From positions 51,953,370 through 52,017,369 of the forward strand of contig CM049307.1 in assembly GCA_026874595.1 (NCBI GenBank): a stretch of 64,000 nucleotides of DNA, given 5' to 3'. Source of the stretch: Sipunculus nudus (Eukaryota; Annelida; Sipuncula; Golfingiida; Sipunculidae). Shown here piece after piece: positions 27,901 to 35,488 of the stretch (within the stretch, counting starts at the first letter, position 1; the number at the start of each line of letters is the position of its first letter). The notes beneath the pieces were generated by a model. That model worked only from the letters and a program-made list of their open reading frames with translations, was not told the DNA's origin and made no database searches. A program made the translations under genes and the position numbers.

Positions 27901-30900
27901 CTGAGAACTGTGATCCAACTGGTCAGTGTGACAAAGCGTCGGGGATCTGTCCTTGTAAGGCTGGCTACGAAACGCCATTGTGTGTTATCGGGAGTTCTAA
28001 ACTTGAGTCTCTCATTTGATTTATTGAGCGATAATCATGACGGGTTAGTGTGAAAGCGTTTGCCTATAGCCTTCAACAAAGAACAAATTTCTTAATCCAT
28101 GACGTGATACATAAAATCACTAAGAAATATCTGATGGTATTTCAAGATCTTAATTTTATGCCATGTATTTGTGTAATTCTTGTCCCGCCGTTTCACAGAA
28201 TGTCAACAGGGCAAGTACGGGCTAAACTGTACAAATGATTGTTCTGAGAACTGTGATCCAACTGGACAGTGTGACAAGGTGTCGGGGACCTGTCCATGTA
28301 AAGCCGGGTACGAACCGCCATTGTGTGTTAGCGGTAAGTAATCATACCTAAAAAAGTAGTTGGAGACTATCATTTGGTTTATGGAGCGATAATCACGACG
28401 CAATCAGAGTTAATGTGAAACAGTTTGCCTGCTTGTTACCTTCCTGAAAGAGACAAACATAATAGTTATGTGATATAGATACATTATATTGTACACTCTT
28501 TATTTGTGGCATACTAATCTCTTCGTTTCAAAGATTGTCCGAAGGGCAAGTACAGATTCAACTGTACAAATGATTGCTCTGAGAACTGTGATCCTATTAT
28601 TCAATGTAACAAACAGTCGGGGACCTGTCTCTGTAAACCGGGCTACCTTCCACCGTTATGTACCCAAGGCTATATTAATCATCCGTACTTGATCAGGCGC
28701 CCGGGCCTTAAATAATATTCTTATTTTTATTCAGTGCACTGTCTCCGAAAATAAAGGCCGGTCCTGTTCAGAGACCAGCTGTTAGAATAGTTTCCATGCT
28801 TCCCGATTGATGTATTTTTCGTTATTATTACATGCTCATATCTGGCCAATTTGACCAGAGATGGTTGTATGAATGTCGTTTAAATTGTGTTAATAACATT
28901 TTAAATTCATCTATAAAAGTTTTTTTTTTATTAGGTGAATGCTTATTTTTGCCAAAAGGGGAACAAGACATTTCGTCCATTATGATTACAGCCACTCAGC
29001 GATCCTAGTAAATACTAAGCAAATATAATGTCAGCAGTGAAAGGGCTGACACTCAGATTAAAGTCAAGCCCATTTGCAACTCTCGCTTTTATTTTGAAGC
29101 ACTTGAAAATTCCTCCACAATGTAACCAAAAACCACCCTTCCGCGATTAAAAGCGTTAAAGTTATAAATGGTACTTCTTTCTTATATCAATATTATCGGT
29201 GAACTAATCTAGGAAGAAAATGTCACGTACAAAAATATACTAGATCGGAAACAATTAAAAACGCTGTGTCATGGCGAAACAGTTAAAAGTCATAAGGAAA
29301 GTGTCATGAAGACGAATTATAAAGTGACGCTATACGCATCCCCCCCCCCCCCCCCCTATTCCGATAGAGCGAAATTTACGGCTACTTGCATACGGTGGTG
29401 AGTTAATTGAAAGACTACCCCATGTTCAAATGGAAACAAAATGTTGATCAACTGCAAATGGTGTCAAATTATCAGAACAACCAAAAGAAACACCAGGGCA
29501 CCAGGTTTCAAGAGGGCAGCGCGAACAATCTTTCGTGCACAACTACAAAATCTCTTTCTGAGAATCATCGTTAATTCAAATTATGATACGCATTTGAGGA
29601 AAATGTGCGTGATCAGTATTCCTATAACATCTTAGGATATTCGTAAACAAAATCGGATTACTGGCAACAATTTCAGTTGCGTCCCAAAGTAAAGACCCGT
29701 TGGCTTATTGTTTCCACCTGTTGCTTTGTGCTTTTTCTGCTGAGCTTGATTATGTATTTTTTATAAACATCTGCCTTAAATAGAAGTTGGGTAAAAGTTG
29801 GGTATAAAAAAATAATAAACATTATGATGTCTGATCAAGGAAATACGGCAGCTGAAGAGTACCCATTGATTATGGAGCGATAGTCATGACTCAAATATGG
29901 TGTGTGCGAAACAGTTGGTCTCACACCTCCAAAGAACACATTTTAAACTACGATGTGATACATATACTCACTCAGAAATATAAAAAGGCATTTCAAGATC
30001 GATATAATAATATTTTACAAAGTTTATTTTAAATGCATATATGAGGCGTACGTATCCAGGATCCTGAATAACGCCGCATAAAAACTCTATTTAAACGCGA
30101 GAACTCAAAGCCTTTCCAATACTTGTCAGAAAACTGATTATAATGCTCTATGTTTCTCCTATATATTTATTAGAGTAATAAAACAAATACATTTTGTGAA
30201 TCAGATTCATATTGCCTTGGTGATACTTAAGAGCGAAGTCAGGTTGATTGAGAATTATCGTGTGGAAGTCGAAGTCCTATCAATATAAATCTAAATATTC
30301 TAAATGAGTTTTTATAATAACAGGGCGTGCAAGGGATCTAAAGAATTAACTTTGCGGTAGCCGTTCTGAAATCCTATTGGACTCAAGCACATTGCAATAC
30401 TTATCCTTCATATGTATGTACCAAAGTGGTTACCGGCCCCAAATATGTGTTGATGGTTCACGTAAAAACTGAGAAGGTACTAGAGAACTATTAATACTAA
30501 AGAAACTTCAAGAATATTTAGGGCTTTCAGTTGTATGTAGCTGAGCGATAAATCTATCTGTCTATTCACATTATAGAATGTATACAGTAGAGATATCGCG
30601 AAAATCTTTATATGACGTGTGATCTTCCGTTCTTGCCAGAAATCTAATAATTTTGATTTTCAGATTGCGAGGAAGGGAAGTATGGGATGAACTGCACCGG
30701 TATTTGTTCTTTAAATTGTGACATACCAGGATATTGCGATAAAACAATGGGCATTTGTGTGTGTCAAGCCGGTTACCAACCCCCACTCTGTGCTGATGGT
30801 CCGTATACAACCTTCAGCTGAATGATATTTATACAAGGAACATGTATTGTACCAATGATAGCATGTCACATTTTTTAACTTTGTGAGATAAAAGTGGAAG

Positions 30901-31191
30901 AAAGTACTTCTTCTTCCTTTTCACTTTGAAGAATTGTGAAATCCATACTGCTACCGCAGTTTGATCTTATCTTTTTTCAATTGAATTATAAACTATTAGT
31001 ATGATAATCAGAGGGCCTTCAGGGGCAGTAGGTATTGAGCTGTATCGGTTACTGTGCTGTGAAACTCTAAGACCCTGTTTAAAATACTTATGTGGCCGCC
31101 TGGTTATTAAACTTTAATGTATGTTAGGGGTTCTTATCATATCATGTACTGTTTAATATTAAATTAAAGCATGACAAATATACCATTATCT

Positions 31192-31243
<52 letters not shown>

Positions 31244-33920
31244 GAGAACTTTGTCAATGGGACTGAAATACAGTACAAAGTCAATCTTTTCAAATGTTTG
31301 TACATTTTTTAATTGGATAGAATGTCCAGAGGGACTTTACGGAAGAAACTGTCTACTTAAATGTTCTAATTACTGCAAGGAGCCTGGACTTTGTAACCCA
31401 GTTTCAGGCGTCTGTGTCTGTAGTGCCGGTTATCAACTTCCTACATGCCATAAGGGTAAGTGTCCTGCACTTAGGTCAGTTTAACGATAATACTTATCAT
31501 GGTGTAATTAGCCTTTTGTCATTTGAATATTCAAATACATTGAAGCAGATATAATTCAACATGTTTTTATCAGTAAAGCTTGTGTTTTGTATGCGATGTA
31601 TTCTCATATACAACGACAGATTAAACATACAAGCCACTACTTTCATTGCAACGCTATACTTCTTTGACTGACATTATTATGAAGCATTTCCTCTTTCTCC
31701 GAAACATGTTCTTGCAATTTTTGCAACCATTACGATAAAAATACAACGCTTCGAGGTAAAACTATGTGTACTTTCCTAACATAACACATATAGCAAGATA
31801 TAGAATACATGGCTGTTTTTTTTCTGATATGGATCAATAACTTTATCACGGGAACAGTGTGCAGACAAGGACAATATGGGTTAAACTGTTCCGGAAACTG
31901 TTCCAGTCACTGTGAACAGCCAAGTGTATGTGATTTTGAGACAGGCATATGCCCCTGCAGACCGGGATACCTTCCCCCTTATTGCGAAAAAGGTAAGTGT
32001 TTTAGCTTTAACATGAACATTCTTACCTTCCGTGTTCAAACATATGAATACATCATTATTCATAATTTTAAATTAAATGGCAGGTAAGCAGGAAAAAGAT
32101 CATTGAAGTTCTGATTAAAACACATGTAAGTGGAAGATCAGATAGAGACGTTATTAACCGATAACTTTGCACTTATTACAGAGCAATATAGCAAGCTCTA
32201 AGTTATCAGCTGTCTTATGTCTAAATATATTGATTGTGAAAAAGTCAACACGGTTTCGCTGGATTTTACTAATTGGTGATCACTTCTTTTTAATGAAACA
32301 TTATATCTACAAAAATGGATAATTTGTTCGGTTTATACAAAGATAAAAGCAATGTACCATAATAATTGCTTACTGGTTAGAAAGTTATTACATTCACACT
32401 TCTAGATGCGGAAATAAAGTTGTTTCTTTCCTGGTTAAAATAAAATTCGTAGACGCTTGTATACCAAAGTATGTTTCTTGGTTCGTCGAAAGATACTGTT
32501 TTGAATAAAATAATCTTCTCTATTTGATAAAAAAAATAATATTTTCAATTTTCAGTTTACAGGCTTTAACTTTAAGTTATTTATAGCTAATAGTTTTATT
32601 AAATTGATTATCTCTAGATGTTAGCCATGCTGCTTCGAGATGATTAGGTAATGTGTGCTTAGGCTCACTTAATATATAGGGGGAATGTAACTTTGAATTC
32701 TCCTAGTCTTCTAAAATAATTTTCTTTCTCCCCTATTATTTTTAGGATGTGATCCCGGTTCTTTCGGGACGAATTGTACATTCGAATGCAACTGTCACAA
32801 TCGCTCAGAGGTGTGTGAAAGGACCACCGGGGTATGTTTTCAGAGCGGTTGTAGGGTAGGTTGGCATGGACCAGGATGTCAAACAGGTAGGTTTTGTGGT
32901 TGCAGATAGTAAGTTACTATGTATGTCTTATTACCCAATTGAAGGTAACAATCTCCGTATAACTACACGAAAACCTATTTATTGTAAATTATACAGTTCA
33001 GCAAATGTCAACGTTAAAGGGGCGAACGAGCTATTCAGTAGGGAAATTTGATTGTGGAATCATACTGAACTTTAATCAAATATAAAATAAATCTGTTTAG
33101 AATATAAACAACGTTCATCACAAGAAGTGGCTTGGGGCATTGCTGGTCTTTTTGCTGCATTATTTATTGTGGTTCTGGCCCTAATCATGGTTATTTGTTG
33201 GTAAGCAATTGACATTATTCACTAATGAGTTCCAATTTGCCGATATGTGAGATATTATTAACTCCATTTTTTCATTAATTATATATGTATAATTTACAAT
33301 ACAATATAAAAATAGAAATTTCTTTTAATGCTTGCGTTTTATACTGTTTTCTTGTTCTCTTAAAAATAAGATATATTTTGGAAACCATTTCAAGATAGTG
33401 CTCACGTTGTAGGAGATTTCGCAACCGAACAACAGAGCACCGAGAGGTAACACTGATCGCTCAGAGTAAACAGAAAATAAAAAATGCAAATAAAAAAATA
33501 TTTTACTCGTTAATTTTAATTAATACAAGTGGATAATTTCATACCAGTACACACTCTTAAAATAAATACCCATTTCATTGTATACAAGATGTGTCAGTTG
33601 TACGTTACGGGCCATAAAACAAGGTCATATAGAAGTTGAGAAATGCCCTATCCAATGATTGAAAAATATTACAGGTGAATTCCAGGCCACGGATCAAAGC
33701 TCAGAAATAAATGACAACCCATCGAGGACAGCTGGAAATTTACAGGTTGGCCCCTTATATTACTTGATATAATATCCACGTTGTTAAGTGTACTCAACTA
33801 AACTGGTAGCTTAGTGTGGTTGATAAATGAAACCATTTATGCTTAATGAACATGAACAGCTCTTTTACCCATGCTTATCTGCATTTTATAAATTGGCGTG
33901 GATATCACTCTCTCTCTCTT

Positions 33921-33966
<46 letters not shown>

Positions 33967-35006
33967 CAACGTCAAATTGCAAAAACAATCGATTTTTTTA
34001 TTTGTGTTGTAGTTTGAAATGACGGCTCCGAAAGGAACTTGTAGCCAAGGTAATTTCAGTTAGTTTAGTTTAGTTCTCCAAATTATACCTTATTTGCGGA
34101 AATCCAACCTTGAATTCACTACAGTGATTAAATTCTTATTAAGGTGATGCTGAGAGATCATCGCATTGGTATGAGAGTTTACAAATGGCTCCTCAAGAAG
34201 GTATGAGATACAATAACATTCACCCAAGGGAAGAATCCAAAGTCTAAAATTTACATTTTGTAAGAAAAATTTAGGCTGGAAATATAGTTTATTTTAAATA
34301 TTGTCTCTACTGACGATATATAATGACATGTAAATTTATATAAAAAAAAGCGACAAACGGCAATCCTTTATTGTTTGCTAATGAACATCGGTATACCTAC
34401 AGTCGGGTGGTCCGAGGAACACATGGAAAGAGGAGGGGGACCTCAGGATCAGGTCAGACCTGTATAACCGTATAATGTGACAAGTTATCTGTTCCAGTAA
34501 ACGTTTAAAATACTGCGTACCTGTAAAACAGTTAATTACCTTGTTGCAAGTGTATTGAACTGTAATGAACTCCATAAACAGATACTAACTGAAATCTATG
34601 TCCACCTCCAGATTCCGACCACTGGATTATACGAGAATGGTGAGTGAATAGTATCTTAGTCTATTTTTTAAGTTGTACATTTGTCAACTCACCCCGAAAT
34701 AAAAAAGTTCATACACAATGTACCAGTAAGCCGGGCCTAATTAACATTATCATAAAAAGGATAACAAATTGCTGAATTAGAGAAGTAAACTGAAGGATGC
34801 TCATCGGGCATATAACCTTGTATTACTTGTAATGTGTAACAATAAAATGGTTCATATGGCGATGTTATCCCTATTGATGACATCAGTATGAAAATAACAC
34901 GTACCTTTGTGTAAATTTATAACAGAAGCGGTACAATGGACTACCTTTTTTCTGTTTGCTCATCAACATAGGTCAAATGTTGCATGGAGTATACGAGCAA
35001 CAGTAG
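17481..35006 (+). CDS. Gene A: kringle-containing multiple-EGF transmembrane receptor (MEGF10/SREC/CED-1-like), spliced, complete
   Basis: Joined exons: 17481-17509, 17780-17862, 19367-19504, 20119-20388, 20795-20929, 22211-22348, 23609-23743, 23948-24082, 24227-24361, 24647-24781, 25554-25688, 27856-27993, 28199-28333, 30664-30798, 31321-31455, 31858-31992, 32746-32886, 33101-33200, 33413-33446, 33686-33745, 34013-34049, 34144-34200, 34403-34452, 34612-34639, 34972-35006. This gives about 895 residues: signal peptide 1-36, EGF 38-83, kringle 84-173, EGF-like modules 174-762, transmembrane helix 772-795, cytoplasmic tail 796-895. Seen: eight cysteines per EGF module, six kringle cysteines, an NCT or NCS glycosylation sequon in most modules, phase-1 introns between modules. 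Known: eight-cysteine EGF arrays with a single helix and YxxL tail motif occur in engulfment and scavenger receptors (CED-1, Draper, MEGF10, SREC). Inferred: a cell-surface ligand-binding, possibly phagocytic receptor. The kringle is not part of those families, and no EMI domain is visible. An optional exon at 28534 is treated separately. Confidence 0.82.
17780..17862 (+). CDS. Gene A exon 2: signal peptide core
   Basis: The acceptor is tttgtacag and the donor gtaagt. It encodes a polar stretch, then the hydrophobic core LFLIYFMFFCLISW and the small-residue end TVAT, a typical secretory signal with likely cleavage near TVA|T (residue 36). It ends in phase 1, matching all following extracellular exons. 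Gene B keeps the same 83-nt length. Confidence 0.8.
19367..19504 (+). CDS. Gene A exon 3: first EGF-like module
   Basis: It encodes CPVGTFGWQC...CTCDTACDRMTGHC, then CPGLIWGPGC, a laminin/MEGF-type EGF module. The donor is TTAG|gttata, phase 1. Two acceptors fit the frame: 19367 after a long T tract, or 19379 after ttacaaag. The second aligns with the only usable acceptor in gene B and gives 126 nt, the gene B length. The choice changes four residues only. Confidence 0.78.
20119..20388 (+). CDS. Gene A exon 4: kringle domain
   Basis: A single 270-bp phase 1-1 exon encodes a complete kringle, residues about 84-173. Landmarks in order: SCRYND (Cys1), YQGKESTNN, RECIPWE (Cys2 and Trp), ASNYCRNP (Cys3, the family signature), RWLWCYH (Cys4), WAYCTNT (Cys5), VRQCG (Cys6). 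Acceptor atttacag, donor gtgaga. Kringles are disulfide-linked binding modules known from plasminogen, HGF and ROR receptors. Gene B has an intact homologue at 61429. Confidence 0.92.
20795..20929 (+). CDS. Gene A exon 5: EGF-like module
   Basis: 135 nt, phase 1-1. It encodes DCPEGRFGVNC, SECHCRDADNICN, SPTGICQEGC and NNCQ, eight or more cysteines in MEGF-type spacing. Acceptor ataatttaag is weak in pyrimidines but is shared with the gene B exon at 62043. Confidence 0.87.
21193..21251. repeat. (AT)n microsatellite in gene A intron 5
   Basis: About 29 units, one interruption. Confidence 0.95.
21741..21982. repeat. Compound (CT)n-(AT)n microsatellites in gene A intron 5
   Basis: (CT)n at 21741-21804, (AT)n at 21806-21842 and again at 21929-21982. 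The 143- and 92-residue frames across here are repeat translations. Confidence 0.95.
22211..22348 (+). CDS. Gene A exon 6: EGF-like module
   Basis: 138 nt, phase 1-1, acceptor ttttttccag, donor gtaagg. It encodes ECVDHRFGVHCDKICHC, DHAEVCDKTSGYC and CSAGLLGDDCQ. The intron before it holds long (CT)n and (AT)n tracts. Gene B has the same length and cysteine pattern at 62818. Confidence 0.88.
22349..23608 (+). other. Gene A intron 6, no exon seen
   Basis: AT-rich, with a G tract near 23408-23418 and no EGF-like sequence. Small frames on the minus strand match nothing recognised. Confidence 0.6.
23609..23743 (+). CDS. Gene A exon 7: EGF-like module, first of the 45-residue array
   Basis: 135 nt, phase 1-1, acceptor actttcag, donor gtgcgt. 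It encodes ECGQGQYGFNCTNNC, SENCVTPRQCDK and TCVCQTGFQPPLC. It begins a set of very similar modules of pattern C-x8-C-x3-C-x3-C-x5-C-x6-C-x-C-x8-C, each with the sequon NCT. Confidence 0.9.
23948..24082 (+). CDS. Gene A exon 8: EGF-like module
   Basis: 135 nt, phase 1-1, acceptor aacacttag, donor gttcgt. It encodes CEQGHYGENCTDICSENC, MPGQCDKKSGTCVC and GYQPPLC. It lies only about 200 bp from exon 7, consistent with local exon duplication. Confidence 0.9.
24227..24361 (+). CDS. Gene A exon 9: EGF-like module
   Basis: 135 nt, phase 1-1, acceptor tctttgcag, donor gtgcgt. It encodes CEQGQYGYNCTGNCSEHC, PPRQCNKRSGRCGC and GYQPPLCVD. All eight cysteines are present. Confidence 0.9.
24647..24781 (+). 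CDS. Gene A exon 10: EGF-like module
   Basis: 135 nt, phase 1-1, acceptor gattttcag, donor gttcgt. It encodes CEQGQYGKNCTSICSANC, PPRKCDKSSGICAC and GYQPPLCVD. All eight cysteines are present. Confidence 0.9.
25045..25086 (+). pseudogene. EGF exon tail relic
   Basis: The end of an EGF exon survives here (AAGCTGGT, then GTGTGTCGATGGTTCGTATAC-like bases), matching the 3' end and donor region of exons 7 to 10. No upstream module body remains, so it is not a usable exon. Confidence 0.55.
25288..25420 (+). pseudogene. Decayed EGF exon between exons 10 and 11
   Basis: An acceptor-like ttatcag is followed by sequence clearly related to exons 7-11 (AACTGTATTGTTCGAAAAAC, then TGTAATAAAACGTCAGGCAT), but the first cysteine codon is TAT, several bases are deleted, stop codons appear and no donor remains. 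It is a dead copy of the 135-bp module. Confidence 0.8.
25554..25688 (+). CDS. Gene A exon 11: EGF-like module
   Basis: 135 nt, phase 1-1, acceptor taatttcag, donor gttagt. It encodes CEQGQYGQNCTANCSLNC, TPGQCDKISGICVC and GYQPPFCFV. Position 8 of the cysteine set is kept. Confidence 0.9.
26100..26370 (-). repeat. tRNA-derived SINE copy 3, in gene A intron 11
   Basis: Same order as the copies at 7890 and 47119: ccacagggcggtagcact, gtatcctggtgtcatccagg, catagcaccgaggaaccctc, gcgctcatcctgggtggg, cgacctcccggctttgagtc. Diverged and incomplete at the ends. Confidence 0.75.
26465..27300 (+). repeat. Intronic segmental duplicate, copy 1 (pairs with 29273-30120)
   Basis: Parallel phrases: cgaaacagttaaaagtc, catgttcaaat, ttattgtttccacctgttg, ctgatcaaggaaatacgg, gtgtgcgaaacagttggtct, gcatttcaagatc. 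This intron block between exons 11 and 12 was copied together with neighbouring exons. Confidence 0.78.
27856..27993 (+). CDS. Gene A exon 12: EGF-like module with altered donor
   Basis: It encodes CPQGKYGQNCTNDCSENC, PTGQCDKASGICPC and GYETPLCVI; acceptor gtttcacag. At the position where exon 13 has G|gtaagt this exon has G|ggagtt, so the ancestral donor is lost. A GT three bases later (27994) keeps phase 1 and would add one residue, but it is a weak site (gttcta). The exon may be inefficiently used or skipped; skipping keeps the frame. Confidence 0.72.
28199..28333 (+). CDS. Gene A exon 13: EGF-like module
   Basis: 135 nt, phase 1-1, acceptor gtttcacag, donor gtaagt. It encodes CQQGKYGLNCTNDCSENC, PTGQCDKVSGTCPC and GYEPPLCVS. 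It is nearly identical to exon 12 and the flanking introns also match, so the pair arose by a duplication of about 340 bp. Confidence 0.9.
28534..28715 (+). CDS. Exon 14: EGF-like module without a donor; possible alternative last exon
   Basis: Acceptor gtttcaaag leads into an intact module: CPKGKYRFNCTNDCSENC, IIQCNKQSGTCLC, GYLPPLC. Where its siblings have a donor, this copy has CAAG|gctata, not a credible GC donor. Reading on adds about 15 residues (GYINHPYLIRRPGLK) to a TAA at 28713-28715, and a canonical AATAAA lies at 28750-28755. Either the exon is dead and skipped (exon 13 to 15 keeps the frame) or it ends a short transcript for a secreted protein with signal peptide, kringle and EGF modules but no helix. 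Confidence 0.5.
28750..28755 (+). terminator. AATAAA downstream of exon 14 stop
   Basis: A canonical polyadenylation hexamer lies 35 bases after the read-through stop of exon 14. It could serve a short secreted isoform, but AATAAA is frequent in AT-rich DNA. Confidence 0.3.
29273..30120 (+). repeat. Intronic segmental duplicate, copy 2
   Basis: Follows exon 14 and precedes the relic at 30358 and exon 15. A C tract (29341-29356) interrupts the match. Together with copy 1 it marks a duplication step of about 2.8 kb within the EGF array. Confidence 0.78.
30358..30455 (+). pseudogene. EGF exon relic upstream of exon 15
   Basis: The 3' half of a module is legible: CMYQSGYRPQICVD followed by G|gttcac, matching the CVCQAGYQPPLCVD end of other exons. 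The 5' half retains only traces (CCGTTCTGAAA) and lacks a usable acceptor and frame. Confidence 0.65.
30664..30798 (+). CDS. Gene A exon 15: EGF-like module
   Basis: 135 nt, phase 1-1, acceptor gattttcag, donor gtccgt. It encodes CEEGKYGMNCTGICSLNC, IPGYCDKTMGICVC and GYQPPLCAD. It resembles exons 8-11 more than exons 12-14, suggesting it was separated from its relatives by later duplications. Confidence 0.89.
31009..31133 (+). pseudogene. Decayed EGF exon between exons 15 and 16
   Basis: Bases such as GGGGCAGTAGGTATTGA, TGTATCGGTTACTGTGCTGT and GCCTGGTTATTAAAC align with an EGF module from first to last cysteine, but codons are shifted and stops interrupt it. The acceptor and donor are gone. 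Confidence 0.65.
31195..31238. repeat. (AT)n microsatellite before exon 16
   Basis: 22 units, ending about 80 bp upstream of the exon 16 acceptor. Confidence 0.95.
31321..31455 (+). CDS. Gene A exon 16: EGF-like module
   Basis: 135 nt, phase 1-1, acceptor aattggatag, donor gtaagt. It encodes CPEGLYGRNCLLKCSNYC, EPGLCNPVSGVCVC and GYQLPTCHK. It lacks the NCT sequon seen in the preceding modules. Confidence 0.89.
31858..31992 (+). CDS. Gene A exon 17: EGF-like module
   Basis: 135 nt, phase 1-1, acceptor acgggaacag, donor gtaagt. It encodes CRQGQYGLNCSGNCSSHC, QPSVCDFETGICPC and GYLPPYCEK, with an NCS sequon. Confidence 0.88.
32746..32886 (+). CDS. Gene A exon 18: last EGF-like module
   Basis: 141 nt, phase 1-1, acceptor atttttag, donor gtaggt. 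It encodes CDPGSFGTNCTFECNCHN, EVCERTTGVC and CRVGWHGPGCQT. Its spacing (NCHNRSEVCE, GWHGPGC) resembles exons 5 and 6 rather than the repeated array, so the array seems bracketed by older, more typical modules. Confidence 0.89.
33101..33200 (+). CDS. Gene A exon 19: juxtamembrane and transmembrane helix
   Basis: 100 nt, phase 1 to 2, acceptor tctgtttag, donor gtaagc. It encodes a polar linker EYKQRSSQE, then about 24 hydrophobic residues starting VAWGIAGLFAALFIVV and ending LIMVIC. This is the only helix after the signal peptide, giving a type I topology. Confidence 0.88.
33413..33446 (+). CDS. Gene A exon 20: basic stop-transfer segment
   Basis: 34 nt, acceptor cgttgtag, donor gtaaca, phase 2 to 0. 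It encodes WRFRNRTTEHRE, a basic stretch right after the helix, as expected for the cytoplasmic border. An earlier acceptor (33399) leads to stops in the next exon, so 33413 is preferred. Confidence 0.68.
33686..33745 (+). CDS. Gene A exon 21: cytoplasmic tail
   Basis: 60 nt, phase 0-0, acceptor gaattccag, donor gttggc. It encodes ATDQSSEINDNPSRTAGNLQ. Starting 11 bases earlier, at the ttacag site, gives a stop in this phase, so the nearer AG is chosen. Polar, with no known motif. Confidence 0.6.
33909..33962. repeat. (CT)n microsatellite before exon 22
   Basis: CT-rich tract in the intron 50 bp upstream of the exon 22 acceptor; it could extend the pyrimidine tract. Confidence 0.9.
34013..34049 (+). 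CDS. Gene A exon 22: cytoplasmic tail
   Basis: 37 nt, phase 0 to 1, acceptor tgtgttgtag, donor gtaatt. It encodes FEMTAPKGTCSQ. Supported by splice sites on both sides and a continuous frame. Confidence 0.6.
34144..34200 (+). CDS. Gene A exon 23: cytoplasmic tail with YxxL motif
   Basis: 57 nt, phase 1-1, acceptor cttattaag, donor gtatga. It encodes GDAERSSHWYESLQMAPQE. YESL fits the YxxL tyrosine motif used by CED-1/Draper/MEGF10-type receptors to recruit SH2 proteins (known for those families; inferred here). Confidence 0.62.
34403..34452 (+). CDS. Gene A exon 24: cytoplasmic tail
   Basis: 50 nt, phase 1 to 0, acceptor atacctacag, donor gtcaga. It encodes VGWSEEHMERGGGPQDQ. Including it makes the frames of exons 23, 25 and 26 agree and yields two further tyrosine motifs, the main reason to accept it. 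Confidence 0.58.
34612..34639 (+). CDS. Gene A exon 25: cytoplasmic tail with YEN motif
   Basis: 28 nt, phase 0 to 1, acceptor ccacctccag, donor gtgagt. It encodes IPTTGLYEN; YENG fits a pY-x-N SH2-binding pattern (Grb2 type), if phosphorylated. Confidence 0.6.
34972..35006 (+). CDS. Gene A exon 26: C-terminus and stop
   Basis: Acceptor catcaacatag. It encodes GQMLHGVYEQQ and a TAG stop at 35004-35006. VYEQ is a third tyrosine motif. The pairing of LYEN and VYEQ across two exons in one frame supports this reading. Confidence 0.6.
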
Positions 35007-35488
35007 GACAGATTCTGGAGGTGGAAATGTCCTGTTCAGAAGAAAGTGTCCAACTTAACCCATTATATTTGTTCTGTTGAGATTCCGCATATTCGACCCT
35101 CTTGTTGAGGTGATCACATGTATGTGCTTGTTTCTATAAACACTTGAAACCTGCAACAACTGTATTTTAAGATTAATATGCTTCAACAATATATTTGCCA
35201 TAATTACCACACATTCTGAGGCAATAATAAAAAAACATACACTTCTATGTAAAGATAAATAATGAGCAAACAAAGGCATATTTAACCGATGATGTCTGCT
35301 AGGGTTAAGCAATTTTTTTCCGTGTCCTTCTAAGCAGTCACATACATAAATCAAAATGTAAAACTATTGAAACTTGTTTTCAATATATTATATAGCATTA
35401 CGTGCTTTAAAATATGTTACAATATTTGTACTTTAAAGGAAAATCGTCATTTTGTATATTTACATAATATAATCTATATTTCAGAATG

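Noticed and set aside
33399-33446. Earlier acceptor for exon 20 (CAHVVGDFATEQ reading)
   Set aside because: Leads into stops in exon 21, while the 33413 acceptor gives a basic stop-transfer segment and an open tail.
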